64,000 nucleotides of DNA from Liriodendron chinense (GCA_003013855.2 ML058453.1:992001-1056000); one strand, 5' to 3'; counted from the stretch's first letter, positions 13,766 through 24,050 are shown. Notes: generated by a model from the sequence alone, not told the origin. A program made the numbers and translations.

Positions 13766-14683
13766 GGGGGTGTTTGGTGCACGGAGTTAAGTGGGATTAC
13801 ATGGGATGGAATTGCAATGAAGGTAATGATTAGGTAGTGTTGGGGGTTGTCGGCGGATCAGCTCAACACACTGAATCACGCCTCTTTGTTTGGAATGTAT
13901 GGTTTCAGGAATGTGATCCTGAGGTAATAAGGATACCCGTTTGGATGATTTTGAAAACTGATTGTATGAGTGCAGCACACCACCTACCTCTGTGGTGTGT
14001 TTACATCACCAAGTTCTATGGGCCCCACTATTATGCATGTGCTATATCTACACCGTCCATCCATTTTGAGAGATCTGTTTAGGTAATGAGAAAAAAAAAT
14101 GTGTCAGATCCAAATCTCAAGTGGACCACACGACATAAAGCAGCGGGAACAATGATTCCAACCGTTGAAACCATAATAGGGCTCACCATGATGTTTATTT
14201 GTCATCCAACCTGTTCATGAGGTCACAAAGATCTGGATGAAGGGAAAAAACAAACATCTGATTGACCCAAACCTTATGTGGCCCCCAAGACGTTTTCAAT
14301 GGTAAACATCAAATCTCCACTGTCTTTTGAGGTGTGGTCCACTTGATCATCAGATCTATCTCTTTTTTGGGCACACGCGGTCAAATAATATTGTAAAATG
14401 GATGGATGGTGTGGATACAACACATTCGTCATGGTTGCACGCCACACAATACGTCACCAAAATTTCCTGGATGAACGTTCGTTGCAGGATATGGCACTGG
14501 ATGTTGCAAATCCGAAATGGATACATGAGATCCTCTTCAATCCTCGATGCATTAGGCGTGGTTTCCAAAGCTTTGAACGATCACTGCCACTCTACCTTAC
14601 CAAACACACATATAGGATTAAAACATAGGATTAGGAAGTCTATCCCATCTAGTCCCTTCTACTACCATGCACCAAACACGCCC
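13766..14683. mobile_element. Tourist-like (PIF/Harbinger-type) MITE carrying a foldback element
   Basis: Its left terminus is GGGGGTGTTTGGTGCA. The reverse complement of the right terminus is GGGCGTGTTTGGTGCA, so 15 of 16 bases match. The flanks are TTA (13763-13765) and TTA (14684-14686), the 3-bp duplication typical of PIF/Harbinger. The terminal similarity extends inward to a GGGATTACATGGGAT / GGGACTAGATGGGAT stretch. The middle, 13971-14455, is a family-1 foldback copy, so the element is either compound or has been invaded. Confidence 0.85.
13971..14455. mobile_element. foldback MITE, family 1 (copy F2), inside a Tourist-like element
   Basis: It begins around TGCAGCACACCACC and ends around GGTTGCACGCCACAC, with GGGCCCCACTATTATGCATG against CATTCGTCATGG in the arms and the internal GTGTCAGATCC and AGATCTATCTC pair. 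Palindromic and non-coding. Confidence 0.75.
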
Positions 14684-14689
14684 TTAGGG

Positions 14690-15430
14690 GAGCATCCTTG
14701 TCTTGGTAAGAATGTCTTCGTAAGAAGAGTCATATGAATGCATTAGCAACACATATCTACGTATCAACCTCTGTGAGACATCCACAACTAATGTTGTGCA
14801 TCATATTCTATTATTTCCTTATGGTGTGGCCCACTAAAGAGTTTTGAACCGACCCAATTTTTGGTACTCCACGTGAAAAGTAGGCACCACGCAAGATGGA
14901 TGGCCTGGATCTCATCCACGTGCTCCCCTAACGCGGTTTTATGTTAATGGTAGGCGCACTTCTCACTACGCGTAATAGTCTCACTGCATGCTTTCCTACG
15001 GATCTCTTCTTCTCTCTGTTTCTTCATTTCTCCACGTGCAAGCACGTGCCATACCACTCAGTGATATATAATTGAGACAGCACGTGTCTCATGTCATTGC
15101 ATAGTGTGCTTGGTTTTTTAATTTCTCACAGTGGGCCCATTGGTGGCAAAAAATTCTGAAATTGGAAAATCATGCGCATCGATATCAACGACTTTTTAGT
15201 TAAATGTGCACCGTCGATATACATCTACTCTTAGCCGTCCATCTGTGGGCCACAAATAAAAAGCTTTGATACTTGTCCTACCGAGGGGAATTTAATATAT
15301 TCCATCTGGTGCGGGCGAGATCAATGGTTTGGATTGCCGAATCATGACTAGGCCTGTCAAAATCTTGGACACCGCTGAAAGCTGGGGAAACACTTGGGTA
15401 CCTAGCCTTGCGCTGGTTGCCTACCGTGGT
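14690..15430. other. upstream region of the bHLH gene
   Basis: No coding frame. This stretch includes four of the six CACGTG motifs annotated separately. The rest is plain AT-rich DNA with no further element termini. Confidence 0.5.
14917..15086. promoter_or_regulatory. cluster of four G-boxes (CACGTG)
   Basis: Perfect palindromic CACGTG hexamers occur at 14917-14922, 15033-15038, 15043-15048 and 15081-15086, about 1.7-1.9 kb upstream of the start codon at 16786. The central pair is only 10 bp apart and both are part of a GTGCAAGCACGTGC context. G-boxes are the binding sites of MYC2-type bHLH factors, including members of the family encoded downstream. Function at this distance is inference. 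Confidence 0.55.
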
Positions 15431-15610
15431 TACTTTCACTAACTTGATGTATCTGTTTATCCAGGCCGTCCATATCTATCGTAAGATCATGTTAGGGCAT
15501 GGACCTAAAAACTAAGAAGATCCAAGGGTCTAGTGGACCACACCAGATAATTAGCTTGGGTTCCATTAAATGCACTAAGTGTTGCATTAATTGCAAGACT
15601 TATCAGTGGG
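15430..15610 (+). mobile_element. half copy of hairpin MITE family 2
   Basis: It matches the left arm of the element at 7432-7790: GATGTATCTGTTTATCCA, GATCATGTTAGGGCATGG, GGACCACACCA and CCATTAAATGCAC in the same order. The right arm is missing; the sequence continues into unrelated DNA after 'cttatcagtggg'. Confidence 0.6.
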
Positions 15611-15998
15611 ACTTACCTAAAAAAAAATCACACCATAAACCTCGAAATTCATGTAGTATGGCCCACATGAATTCTGGAATACTTTTTATATTTTTAGTAA
15701 ATTCTTTCATCCTGACGAGGAGCATCATATGAACTGGAGTGTATGGAATATAAAGCTGCGATACATCCTATGTAAAACTAATGGTAGGAGTTTCATACCA
15801 ACTGTTTCCTTCGGTGTAGCCTTATTTGGATTTGGAAGATCATTATTTTAAGTTTGTATGGTTAATAAGAGACGTAGTATCGGATGGACGGTTTGGATCT
15901 TATGAAAGTCTCACAAACGTGGCTATCGGTTTTCGAAATTAACCCCGATATATATCCAGCGCGAGTTGTCGTAGCGCGGCACTTAAAAAGATGCTAGT

Positions 15999-16004
15999 CA
16001 CGTG
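15999..16004. promoter_or_regulatory. G-box (CACGTG)
   Basis: Perfect CACGTG in the context TAGTCACGTGTTCG, about 780 bp upstream of the bHLH start codon and outside any recognised transposable element. Confidence 0.5.
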
Positions 16005-16178
16005 TTCGATTATTCACTCTTTATAAAGTCTACGAAAGCAATGGAAAAGAAAAAGAAGCCGTACGAGTGGTCACGAGCCACCCACCTTCAACGTTCAAGA
16101 GTCACCCAACCACTGTGATTCACGACGTACGGCCCATCTAGATGCAAAGACCATGACGTGAACGACCTGGATGTTGTG

Positions 16179-16184
16179 CACGTG
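16179..16184. promoter_or_regulatory. proximal G-box (CACGTG)
   Basis: Perfect CACGTG within the imperfect palindrome TTGTGCACGTGGGTCTCGTG, about 70 bp upstream of a TTTTTAAAAAT stretch that could be the TATA region. This is the most plausible functional G-box of the six. It suits a gene expected to respond to jasmonate through MYC-type factors, but nothing here proves it. Confidence 0.55.
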
Positions 16185-16245
16185 GGTCTCGTGCACATAT
16201 TTCCTTCACCTAATAGCCAACGCCGGGTGGAAACGGACGAAGGAC

Positions 16246-16785
16246 CTTTTTAAAAATCCGTTCGGAGAGTGTTATCGTCCAACGAAATTAGGGTTTCTTT
16301 CTTTCCCTCACTTTGTCCATCGTCTTCCCGCGACAAAAACCCTAGATCTGTTCGAAGTCGAAATTTAGGATTTTTCGCCGATCGAGATCTGAAGCTGAAA
16401 TCAGATGTTCTAATCGATAGTGATTCCGCAAATTGGCTGAAGATCTTCAAAGGAAGTGAAAGAAAAAATAAAAAATCACTCTGGCGAAGGATCAGGCGAT
16501 CCAAGGGGGAAGATCGAGGTGAAAAATTCCTATATTTTTATTTTAGGTTTTTGAGCTTCAATTCGCAGAGTAGATTGCTGATGAAAAAATCTATGAGGAA
16601 AGTACAAGAATTCAATCAGCAAAAGGAATGAAGAAAGGGAGTTGAAATTCTTACCATCTGAAGTACGTTTTCTATTTGTTCATTATTCGTATGCGTATTG
16701 CCTGAAAGAGTGAAATCAGAAAAAAAATGGTTCTGAGTTCTTGAAATTGTTGAATTTCTGTGATTTAAAAAAAAAAATTGAATAC
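16246..16785 (+). promoter_or_regulatory. probable 5' leader of the bHLH gene, with short uORFs
   Basis: A TTTTTAAAAAT stretch at about 16246 could be a TATA element, followed by a leader rich in 'gaaattagggttt'-type sequence common in plant 5' UTRs. Five upstream ATGs open very short frames that all close before the main start: 16405-16413, 16581-16631 (16 codons), 16628-16645, 16691-16705 and 16727-16744. Such uORFs often lower translation of the main frame. The transcription start is not visible directly, and a small leader intron cannot be excluded. Confidence 0.5.
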
Positions 16786-18360
16786 ATGGGTATGGAAATT
16801 GGGGGAAATTTTTGGAGCAACGAAGATAAGGCAGCGGCGGAAGTTGTTCTGGGCAACGAAGCTTTTGCCTTTTTAACGTCGTCCATCAATTCCTCGCCGG
16901 AAGGCTTGGTCATGCCAGCTGGCGATGCTGGTGTGCAGCAGAAGCTATGCCAGCTTGTTGAGGGATGTGGGTCCTGGACGAGCTGGACGTATGCTATCTT
17001 CTGGCAGGTCTCGAGGTCCAAATCCGGTGAACTGGCGCTGAGTTGGGGCGATGGGCATTGCATAGAGCCGAAGGAAGGAGAAGGCGAAGGCAAAGATGAA
17101 GGGCCTGGCAGTTTCGAATATCGGAGGCGGGCTGGAGATGGTGAGCAGGGAATGAGGAAGAGGGTTCTTCAGAAGCTACACTCGTTCTTTGGAGGTTCAG
17201 ATGAGGATAACTATGCTGTCCGGTTGGATTCTGTATCGGACGTGGAGATGTTTTATCTGACATCCATGTACTACTCCTTCACATGCAGTGTTGGGGCAGG
17301 CCCGGCGCGGGCATATTCTTCCCGTAAACCTATCTGGGTTTCAGACTCGGATAGCTGCTCAGACCATTATCATTCAAGGGCATTTCTTGCACGCTTGGCT
17401 GGACTCCGAACCTTGGCATGCGTTCCGATTGAGTCAGGGGTTCTGGAGCTTGGCTCGGTTAAATTGATCCCTGAAGATCGGAACATTCTGCAGACAATCA
17501 GAAATGTATTTATGGGTTCTCTTCCACTTCAAGTAAATTGTGCTAAGATATTTGGACAGAATCTCAGCGTCAGTAGTGCAAAATCTCATTCTATCATTGC
17601 GAATATCACTCCGAAGGTAGAAGATTCAGGTTTTTCTTCTGAAGTTTATAAAGTACCAGGACCAATTTCAAAACAAAATGCTTTGGTTACAAACAGGGAA
17701 ACGGGGATGAATCGAATGCATGATAGGAATTTTTCTAATTTAGGTAGAACTAGAACCGAAGTGAATGAATTTAAATTGTTTCCGCAGCCAACCCAGATGA
17801 ACTTTGCAGGTGTGAACCCTCAAGCAATGGTGGTAGGGGAATTAGAACATCCAAAGGATGAAGATGAGAGGAAACCAAGAAAGAGAGGGAGAAAGCCTGC
17901 TAGTGGGAGAGAAGAGCCTTTGAATCACGTCGAAGCTGAGAGGCAGAGGCGGGAGAAGCTTAACCAGAGGTTTTATGCATTGAGATCCGTTGTCCCAAAC
18001 ATATCAAAAATGGATAAAGCCTCGTTGCTTGGAGATGCCATCACGTATATTACAGATCTTCAGAAGAAGATTAGGGTCTTGGAAGCTGAGAGAGAGATTG
18101 CTGGTGTTCAGAAGGAAGTATGTATCCCAGACATTGATGTACAGACAACGCTTGACAACGTGGTTGTTCAAGTGAGCTGCCCATTGGATGCTCACCCTGT
18201 TGCCAAAGTTATTAGAACTTTTCAAGAAATGCAAATCACGGTTTATGACTCGAAGGTTTCTACAGAGAGTGGCTCGGTTCTTCATACGTTCTTGATCAGG
18301 CCTGAAGGGGGCGGGGGCGAGCTTTTGAAGGATAAGTTGATTGCTGCACTTTCTCAATGA
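16786..18360 (+). CDS. bHLH3-like: bHLH transcription factor, JAM/bHLH3-like (subgroup IIId)
   Basis: Nuclear DNA-binding protein of 524 residues in one exon, as is usual for MYC2-type genes. The start is the first in-frame ATG (16786); a second ATG two codons later (16792) is the alternative. A bHLH-MYC_N domain covers about residues 48-240, with the IFWQVSRS and LSWGDGHC signatures near 71-90. A basic KRGRKPA tract at 366-372 looks like a nuclear signal. The bHLH follows at about 378-430, beginning NHVEAERQRRE with His381, Glu385 and Arg389, the residues that read a G-box. A C-terminal ACT-like dimerisation region runs from about 458 to 524. The domain order, the KIFG...SVSSAK stretch and the ending LKDKLIAALSQ match Arabidopsis bHLH3 (JAM3) better than MYC2 itself. 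Members of that subgroup repress jasmonate responses by competing with MYC2 at G-boxes; that role is inferred here. The frame is intact, with no odd residues seen. Confidence 0.93.
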   Translation: MGMEIGGNFWSNEDKAAAEVVLGNEAFAFLTSSINSSPEGLVMPAGDAGVQQKLCQLVEGCGSWTSWTYAIFWQVSRSKSGELALSWGDGHCIEPKEGEGEGKDEGPGSFEYRRRAGDGEQGMRKRVLQKLHSFFGGSDEDNYAVRLDSVSDVEMFYLTSMYYSFTCSVGAGPARAYSSRKPIWVSDSDSCSDHYHSRAFLARLAGLRTLACVPIESGVLELGSVKLIPEDRNILQTIRNVFMGSLPLQVNCAKIFGQNLSVSSAKSHSIIANITPKVEDSGFSSEVYKVPGPISKQNALVTNRETGMNRMHDRNFSNLGRTRTEVNEFKLFPQPTQMNFAGVNPQAMVVGELEHPKDEDERKPRKRGRKPASGREEPLNHVEAERQRREKLNQRFYALRSVVPNISKMDKASLLGDAITYITDLQKKIRVLEAEREIAGVQKEVCIPDIDVQTTLDNVVVQVSCPLDAHPVAKVIRTFQEMQITVYDSKVSTESGSVLHTFLIRPEGGGGELLKDKLIAALSQ

Positions 18361-18506
18361 CCCAACCAAATATGAGATTGTAAGTTTAGTTATGTGATTC
18401 CCTATTTTTTTTAGAATGTAGCCAAATGCCTCGTCCCTGAAATTATATTTTTTGTTGCTACATATAATTTGTTATCCTTCTATGTATTGAATTGTAGCTC
18501 TATTTT

Positions 18507-18556
18507 CTAAGGTCTTGAGTTTGTTCAGGGATTGAGCCCCGTGAAAGCGGTGGTTG

Positions 18557-18592
<36 letters not shown>

Positions 18593-18659
18593 CCCTTTTC
18601 CGGGCAGCTTTGCTGTCCTCTAATAAAATTTTCATCTTTCAAAAAAAAGAAAAGAAAAA
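18507..18659 (+). mobile_element. 5'-truncated L1-type LINE fragment with target duplication
   Basis: The fragment ends TAATAAAATTTTCATCTTTC followed by an A-rich tail, the usual 3' end of plant L1 elements. It is flanked by GAATTGTAGCTCTATTTT at 18489-18506 and again at 18660-18677, a perfect 18-bp target-site duplication. It contains a poly-T run of about 34 at roughly 18559-18592. It inserted within about 150 bp of the bHLH stop codon, so it may lie in or just beyond that gene's 3' UTR and could supply a polyadenylation signal. Confidence 0.85.
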
Positions 18660-19212
18660 GAATTGTAGCTCTATTTTTTTTTTGTTGATTCTAGCTTAAC
18701 CCCTCTAACGACTTCCTGCACCGACCCATTGCGATTCCAGAGGCATCAATTATTTCTTTCCCCTAAAGAGCCAAATGACAGCCAATGTGGCTAGTCTCCT
18801 CACCAACCTTCCTTTTGGCAAATTCTACCCCCATGCCAAGCAAGAAACAAGTCCTCAATGGACCTGACATTACCCATCATACCTGGAAGAGGATGCAAGG
18901 TCTCCCCCACACTTCTCTAGGAAAATGGCAATGGATGAACAAATGATTTACTGACTCCCTGCACTTCATGCAAACTACACAGATATTGAGGATAACCATC
19001 GACCTCTTTTGGAGACCGTCAATTGTATGTATCCTATTTCTACTCGCTCACCAAGCAAAAGCCACAACCTTTGGGGGAGCACCAAAGAAGCAAATGAAGG
19101 TTTGTGTGATCATTGCAAGCTGCCATAGAGGACCCTTGATCCATCCTGTACAATGATTGAATAGGGAATTGCCCAAACTTGATCTCTTTCCACTTCAACT
19201 CATCTGTCACAC

Positions 19213-19772
19213 CCAGCATTTGAAATAGTGAATAGTGTGTAGCGTAGCATTCTCTCCTCTGAAGCGTGTAGCGTAAGCTACATGCTACTTCTAGATTTTT
19301 AATTTAGGTTGCACTTGGCTGCACCAAATATCATGAAATTTCATGCTATTTTGCATCAAATTGTACTGAGTAATAATGAAATTTTATATATATCTGGCGC
19401 AATCAAGCACAACCTAAAATAATAGGAAAAATTGAGCAAAGATAACTATAAAGATAAAGAAAGAGCAAGAAAACTAATTTAATACTGGTACTTTAATTAT
19501 TTTACTAAATTGCTGGAAGGATTAACTAATTTCTATTGAAAAATAAAAAATGTAATAAACCATTGAAAACATTAATTGATTTTCGTTATGGCAAAAAATA
19601 ACTTGTAGTTTAAGCTACATAGCATGTAGTGTATGTACATTAGCATGTAGTGTAGGCTACATGCTACTTAAGCTATTTTCATGAGCTACGTAGTGTGAAC
19701 ACTAAGCTATGCTATGTAGCATTGTAGCGTAAGCTACATGCTATATAGCTCAAGCTATTTAAAACATTCTCA
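19213..19772. mobile_element. TIR element with GTAGCGTAAGCTACATGCTA subterminal repeats
   Basis: The left end reads CAGCATTTGAAATAGTGAATAG; the reverse complement of the right end reads GAATGTTTTAAATAGCTTGAG, so the ends are imperfect inverted repeats. Subterminal units of the type GTAGCGTAAGCTACATGCTA, themselves palindromic at AAGCTACATG..., occur once near the left and at least four times near the right in both orientations. The interior has no coding frame. The flanks share TCACA, too short to fix the superfamily, though hAT would fit. It splits the minus-strand L1 relic. Confidence 0.6.
19309..19417. mobile_element. possible small MITE nested in the TIR element
   Basis: It starts GGTTGCACTTGGCTGCACC and ends GGCGCAATCAAGCACAACC. 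The reverse complement of the end, GGTTGTGCTTGATTGCGCC, agrees in about 14 of 19 positions. TTTA lies on the left and TAAA on the right. About 109 bp, non-coding. The interpretation is tentative. Confidence 0.4.
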
Positions 19773-20550
19773 CAGCTAGTGAGGGGTGGACCCCTTGGAG
19801 ACGCATGAAAAGCTGAATGAACTTATCTGCTTCTTCGTCCAACAAGTTCCTCCGACACGAAGAGATCAAACCATGTCTCTACTAGATAGGGAAAAGCAAT
19901 GATCTATAGTAATCTTCACTTCAAGGGATAATCTTGTTAAACTTGGGAATTAGATGTGGAGTGAACCCTCTCTGATGCATATGTCCTCCCCAAAATGAAT
20001 CCCCTTCCCGTCCCCGAAAGAGAACTTGACCCCCCTCTATGAATTTAACTGTCAAACTAGCAAACGCCTTCCACAGCCCGGAAGCCCTATATAAGGAAGA
20101 ATCCCTAACCCACCACCCCCTCTTCCTTGACAACATACTTATTGACAATCACATTCCTCCATAGGCTTCATTCTTCCATACCGAATCTCCACAACCATTT
20201 ACCTAGGACTGCGGGATTCATACTTTTCCAACATTCTTATTAATGCTCCCCCGTCTTGGCAAGGCTTACATAACTCTTCCCACCTTAAAAGATGAAACTT
20301 CTGCTTTTCTTTGGTCCCTTGCCATAAAAATGTCTCGCCTTAACTTCTCCAATCTGTATCAACAGTTGGTCAAAAGCTTTTCCAATCTGTTTAATATAGA
20401 CCGACACATGAACGAAGACATGAAATAAAGCGGAAGGTTAGAAGGAGCTGCTTTAATTAGCGTTATTTTGCCACCTGAGGATAGATGCCTTCCCTTCCAT
20501 CTTGAAAGTTTCATTTCCACTCTCTTGATAACCTCAAATTATATTAACGG

Positions 20551-21135
20551 GCATGAAATTGTGATACATGAGCATTCTTAGAAAGCTGGTGCACAAATAA
20601 TGCATGCTTCTCTCCTTGTGCGCGTGTGCGGGCTTGTTTCAACTCTAGAAAGTATGATTCATTGGGATAGACTGGCCATTCGGGTTTTAAAACCTTGGTT
20701 AGCTTGTAGATCCGTGAGTTTGTGTTACTAGCTACTTGAAAATTTAGTGGAGGCCGAGCTAGTGAATTAGTTTTCAAAGAGACTACTCTTTTTCATATCT
20801 TGCTACTTGAAAGGGAATGAATGGTGCTTTTCAGGAGTTACTGAAAATTCTCTTTTCGTTTTCTTTACTCCTTGCCTTTTATTTTCTTTCCTATTATGGC
20901 CATTTCCAAGAGGTAGGTGGTCAGGATTTTTGAATAGACCTAGTTTGCCTTGACCCACTTTCACATGCTTGGGTTTGTTTGTCAGGACCCCTAAACTTGG
21001 TTAGCTACATGGATGGATAAATATGATAGTTTTCCTACATTGTAGTTCCATTTCCGGCTTATTACTAGAGAGGCAAGAAATTCGCTGAAAAATAACTTGA
21101 TGCTTCTTTTGGTGCAATGCGTTGTTTGCCTCTCC
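20551..21135. other. intergenic, no gene seen
   Basis: No domain or element terminus recognised. The frames present are short and without family resemblance. Confidence 0.4.
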
Positions 21136-21149
21136 AATCCATTTTGTAC

Positions 21150-22131
21150 CTAATCGGGAGCAGAGGAATTGAAGGACTTTAGGCAAAGTAACCTAATCGG
21201 GAGCCCGTATAAAATATTGGCCAAGATTTTGGCATCCAGATTTAAAGTGATATCAGAAAATCAAGGGGCCTTTGTGTCGGGAAGACAAATTACTGATACC
21301 TTTTTGATAGCTCATGAGTGTGTCGACTCGAATTTCAGGAAGAAGAAAAAAGGTCTCATTTGCAAGTAGGGGGGAGAATTATTTGGTGCCCTCCATGTCG
21401 CAGAAATTTATCAGATTTGGAGGTGGAAGCATTCATATGTTTATTGAAGATGTTGGAGTTGGTGGTTCTAGATCCTCTTCTTGAAGACAGTATGTCATGG
21501 CTAGGAAGCAAATCGGGACAATTCTCAGTTAAAGCTCTTTTTAGGCTTATTTCCGAGACGCCCTTTCATAGTCAGCCGGATCATCCTTTCCATTTTTGGT
21601 TCTATGGAGTGCCCCCAAGAGTTGCTGCTTTCGTTTGGCTGTTGGGACGGAAGAAAATCTTAACCATAGACAATCTGTAGAGAAGAGCGCTCGTTTTGCC
21701 AAACATTTGTCTGATGTGTATGGGAGACGGGGAATCAATCGACCACCTATTTATCCACTGTCCCTTTGCTACTGCAATCCGGAATTTTTTTCTTTCTTAT
21801 CTAGGCTTTGCTTGGGTGATGCCCAAGTCGGTGGAGGACCTTATTTGGGCTTGGCACGGTGGGGGAGGCGGTAAGGCGCGGAAAGCTGAGTGGCGGTTGA
21901 TTGTTATGGCAATATTATGGGTCCTCTAGGGGACTAGGAATGGGCGATGTTTCCGAAATATTTTAGAAGGGGAGAATGAAGTAATCTGTAAAATCAAAAG
22001 GCTAGTGTCGGAATGGGTGGTTCATGTGAAAGAAGCTTCTGCATCTTTCTCTTTGTGAGGTTGTAGTTGTTGGGCTTGTATTCTTTCGCTTTGGTGCTTC
22101 TTAATAAAATTATCGTATCTCTCAATAAAAA
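21150..22131 (+). pseudogene. L1-type LINE relic with internal deletion and target duplication
   Basis: The frame begins in the reverse transcriptase (LIGSPYKILAKILASR, QGAFVSGRQITDTFLIAHE), then jumps at about 21366 to the C-terminal zinc-finger part (MSWLGSKSGQFSVKALF, CLMCMGDGESIDHLFIHCPF). It therefore lost the core of RT, including the catalytic region. It ends TTAATAAAATTATCGTATC with an A tail. AATCCATTTTGTAC flanks it at 21136-21149 and 22132-22145. The 13-base phrase CCTAATCGGGAGC occurs at both 21149 and 21191, a small 5' rearrangement typical of target-primed reverse transcription. Confidence 0.85.
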
Positions 22132-22145
22132 AATCCATTTTGTAC

Positions 22146-23395
22146 TCATCGACATCTCCACAAGGTAGGGTCCTTGAGTTCGAACTGTTTGTTCTAACAA
22201 TGTTCATTGTTAGAGTTTAAAAAGATGATGGTGATGATGATGCCAACTTTACTTCCTGATGTTGTGCGGGAATATGTTGTGTTTAAGACAACTTGAATGT
22301 TGTAAAAATTATATTCCTTTAGCACATATTGATATTATGGCCTTTTTTTTTTTTTTTTTTTTTTTTTTCTGTTTTTGTCTCTCTTTTTTCATCTCTCCAC
22401 TAGTTTTGGGGTATTTGCTCAACAATGCATTCCCTGCGATGAAAAGAGAAGCCGCTCATTCTGAAGAACCTGAACAAACACTCCTTTTGTCCTTCCCTTA
22501 TTTCACTACAAAATCTCCTTCCAGATGTGCTTCCGCCGCTAATAATTCTTTGAAAAGGAGTCTCTGCTTCCTCATTCTACCATTAAGTCCCACATGCTTG
22601 GGACATTGCCTTCCTTTTTTCCTGTGACTCCATAATTGATCATCTAGATGCTATCCTCTGTAAACAAATCTAAAAGTGCGGGTGCCCACAACATATCAAA
22701 ATTAAAGACTCAGAAAACAGGCTTTCAATATGTAGTGGGATTCTTGAAAAAATCAAGCTTCTCTGCTTATAACTTCACTAAATCAGTTACATAAGCAGAT
22801 TCTGTGTTTACTAAGAGATGAGAACAGTGCCATTCAAGATGCAAAGATTCGTTGCACAAAAGCAAACTTTTTTCATGAGGAAGATTGTACATTGCTATGG
22901 ACATTTGTCACCCTCATCTTTTGATCAAACTGCCTCTGGTTGCCTGGCCAAGTATCAATGTGCTTCATGTTTAAAAAGATTATGCTGTGTTTTTCTTTTT
23001 TCCTTTCCTTTTTTCTTTTTTTCATTTGGTGGTGGCTGTAGTTTGATTTCCCATGCAGTCGGGTCTACGTTTGAACCTCCAAAACTGATAGCTTACAAGG
23101 TCTAAAATTTTCCATGTAGAGGTGTTACCGCAAATTATCAAAATGCACAAACTGTGAAGTATGATAATCTAAATAGAACTCCGGGGGTGCTGCCTGACAA
23201 CCAGATGCACCTGTTTTTACCCAGTCTCAGTTGATTGACGGGTAGTGCGTCAAAGTTCCATATTTCAGAGATCAGACTTGTTGAATTTGGGTTTGGAAAC
23301 TAGCAAAAACTGCAACAGGGAAAATGCCTTAGATATGTTTTCTTTCTGGGTGTTATTTATGCACTTTAATTAAGTTTGAAGGGTACGATATTTGC
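22146..23395. other. unassigned region, no gene proven
   Basis: It contains a poly-T run at about 22345-22368 and frames without recognised families. Part of it could be intron or UTR of an unrecognised gene, but I see no convincing exon chain. Confidence 0.4.
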
Positions 23396-23740
23396 CCTGA
23401 TCGGTTCCTAATTTGGAATGGCGGAAAAGCTGGCAAGAAAGCAAAGATCCTGCGCCTCTTCTTGTTTGTAGTGTTGAGGTTGATTTGGAGCAGGCGAAAT
23501 GATTGTGTTTTCAATAATGGATCTTCTCCTGAAATGATCTTGCAAAGGCTAAAGGATGTTTATTATCATGGGCAGAGGGTTTGAATTTGTGTAAGAGGGA
23601 AGGGTTCTTGGGTGATTGGTTTTTTACGTTGTAATTGGGTGTTGCAGGTTTCGGATGGTATCTTACCATCCATGTTTTCCTTGATTGCATCCTTTTTGTT
23701 CCATTTAATAGAAGTTTGTGCTACTCTTTAAAAATAAGTC
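23396..23740 (+). pseudogene. L1-type LINE 3' end fragment
   Basis: Encodes the typical L1 C-terminal strip (LIWSRRNDCVFNN, then a stop at HGQRV), followed by a 3' UTR ending ATAGAAGTTTGTGCTACTC and an A-rich tail. Heavily 5'-truncated. No clean target duplication was found. Confidence 0.6.
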
Positions 23741-23759
23741 CTGCTAAGAGTGAAAACTT

Positions 23760-24050
23760 TGATCACGTCTGAAGGGGTTTGGAAGGAGGATGAGGAAGAC
23801 CTAGAAGGACTTGGATTGAGATGGTGGGTAGAGACATGAAGCCTTTTCTGCTAACTGAAGCTAGCGCCTTAGATAGGAACTGAGAACCACCATTGTGAAA
23901 AATAGGCCCTGGTCTGAAAGGAATATTTTATTAGGCTTGATGGGCTTGAAAGAAGGACAAGAGAAGACCTAGAAGGACTTGAATCGTGGTGGTGGGAAGC
24001 GATATGATAGCTTTTCCATTCACTGAAGGTAGGGCATTAGAATTTTTTGT
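23760..24050 (+). pseudogene. RTE-type LINE C-terminal relic, duplicated in tandem
   Basis: Two diverged units begin GAAGACCTAGAAGGACTTG, at about 23804 and 23968. The first translates as a degenerate version of the RTE C-terminus (RRTWIEMVGRDM-like, then ALDRN). The second is more decayed. The same coding segment is better preserved at 27240-27390. Confidence 0.5.

Larger units (their letters stand above)
18690..20550 (-). pseudogene. L1-type LINE ORF2 relic (minus strand), split by a TIR element
   Basis: Read on the minus strand, 20550 to 19785 encodes the domain upstream of the zinc finger (for example GWWVRDSSLYRASGLWKAF, stops included). From 19210 to 18690 it continues into the reverse-transcriptase-associated zinc finger with a CVVCMKCRESVNHLFIHC signature. 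Several stops and shifts interrupt it. The two halves are separated by the element at 19213-19772. The catalytic RT part is absent, so it is a 5'-truncated dead copy. Confidence 0.75.

Noticed and set aside
14327..14737. 136-codon frame
   Set aside because: Lies across the right half of a foldback MITE and the Tourist-like arm; palindromic non-coding DNA.
16269..16631. 120-codon plus-strand frame in the bHLH leader
   Set aside because: Has no ATG at its reported beginning; the codons near its end are the 16-codon uORF. Leader composition, not protein-like.
18004..18369. Minus-strand frame of 121 codons opposite the bHLH domain
   Set aside because: Shadow of the conserved bHLH coding sequence; no family resemblance. 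The same applies to minus frames at 16716-17263 and under 44961-46265.
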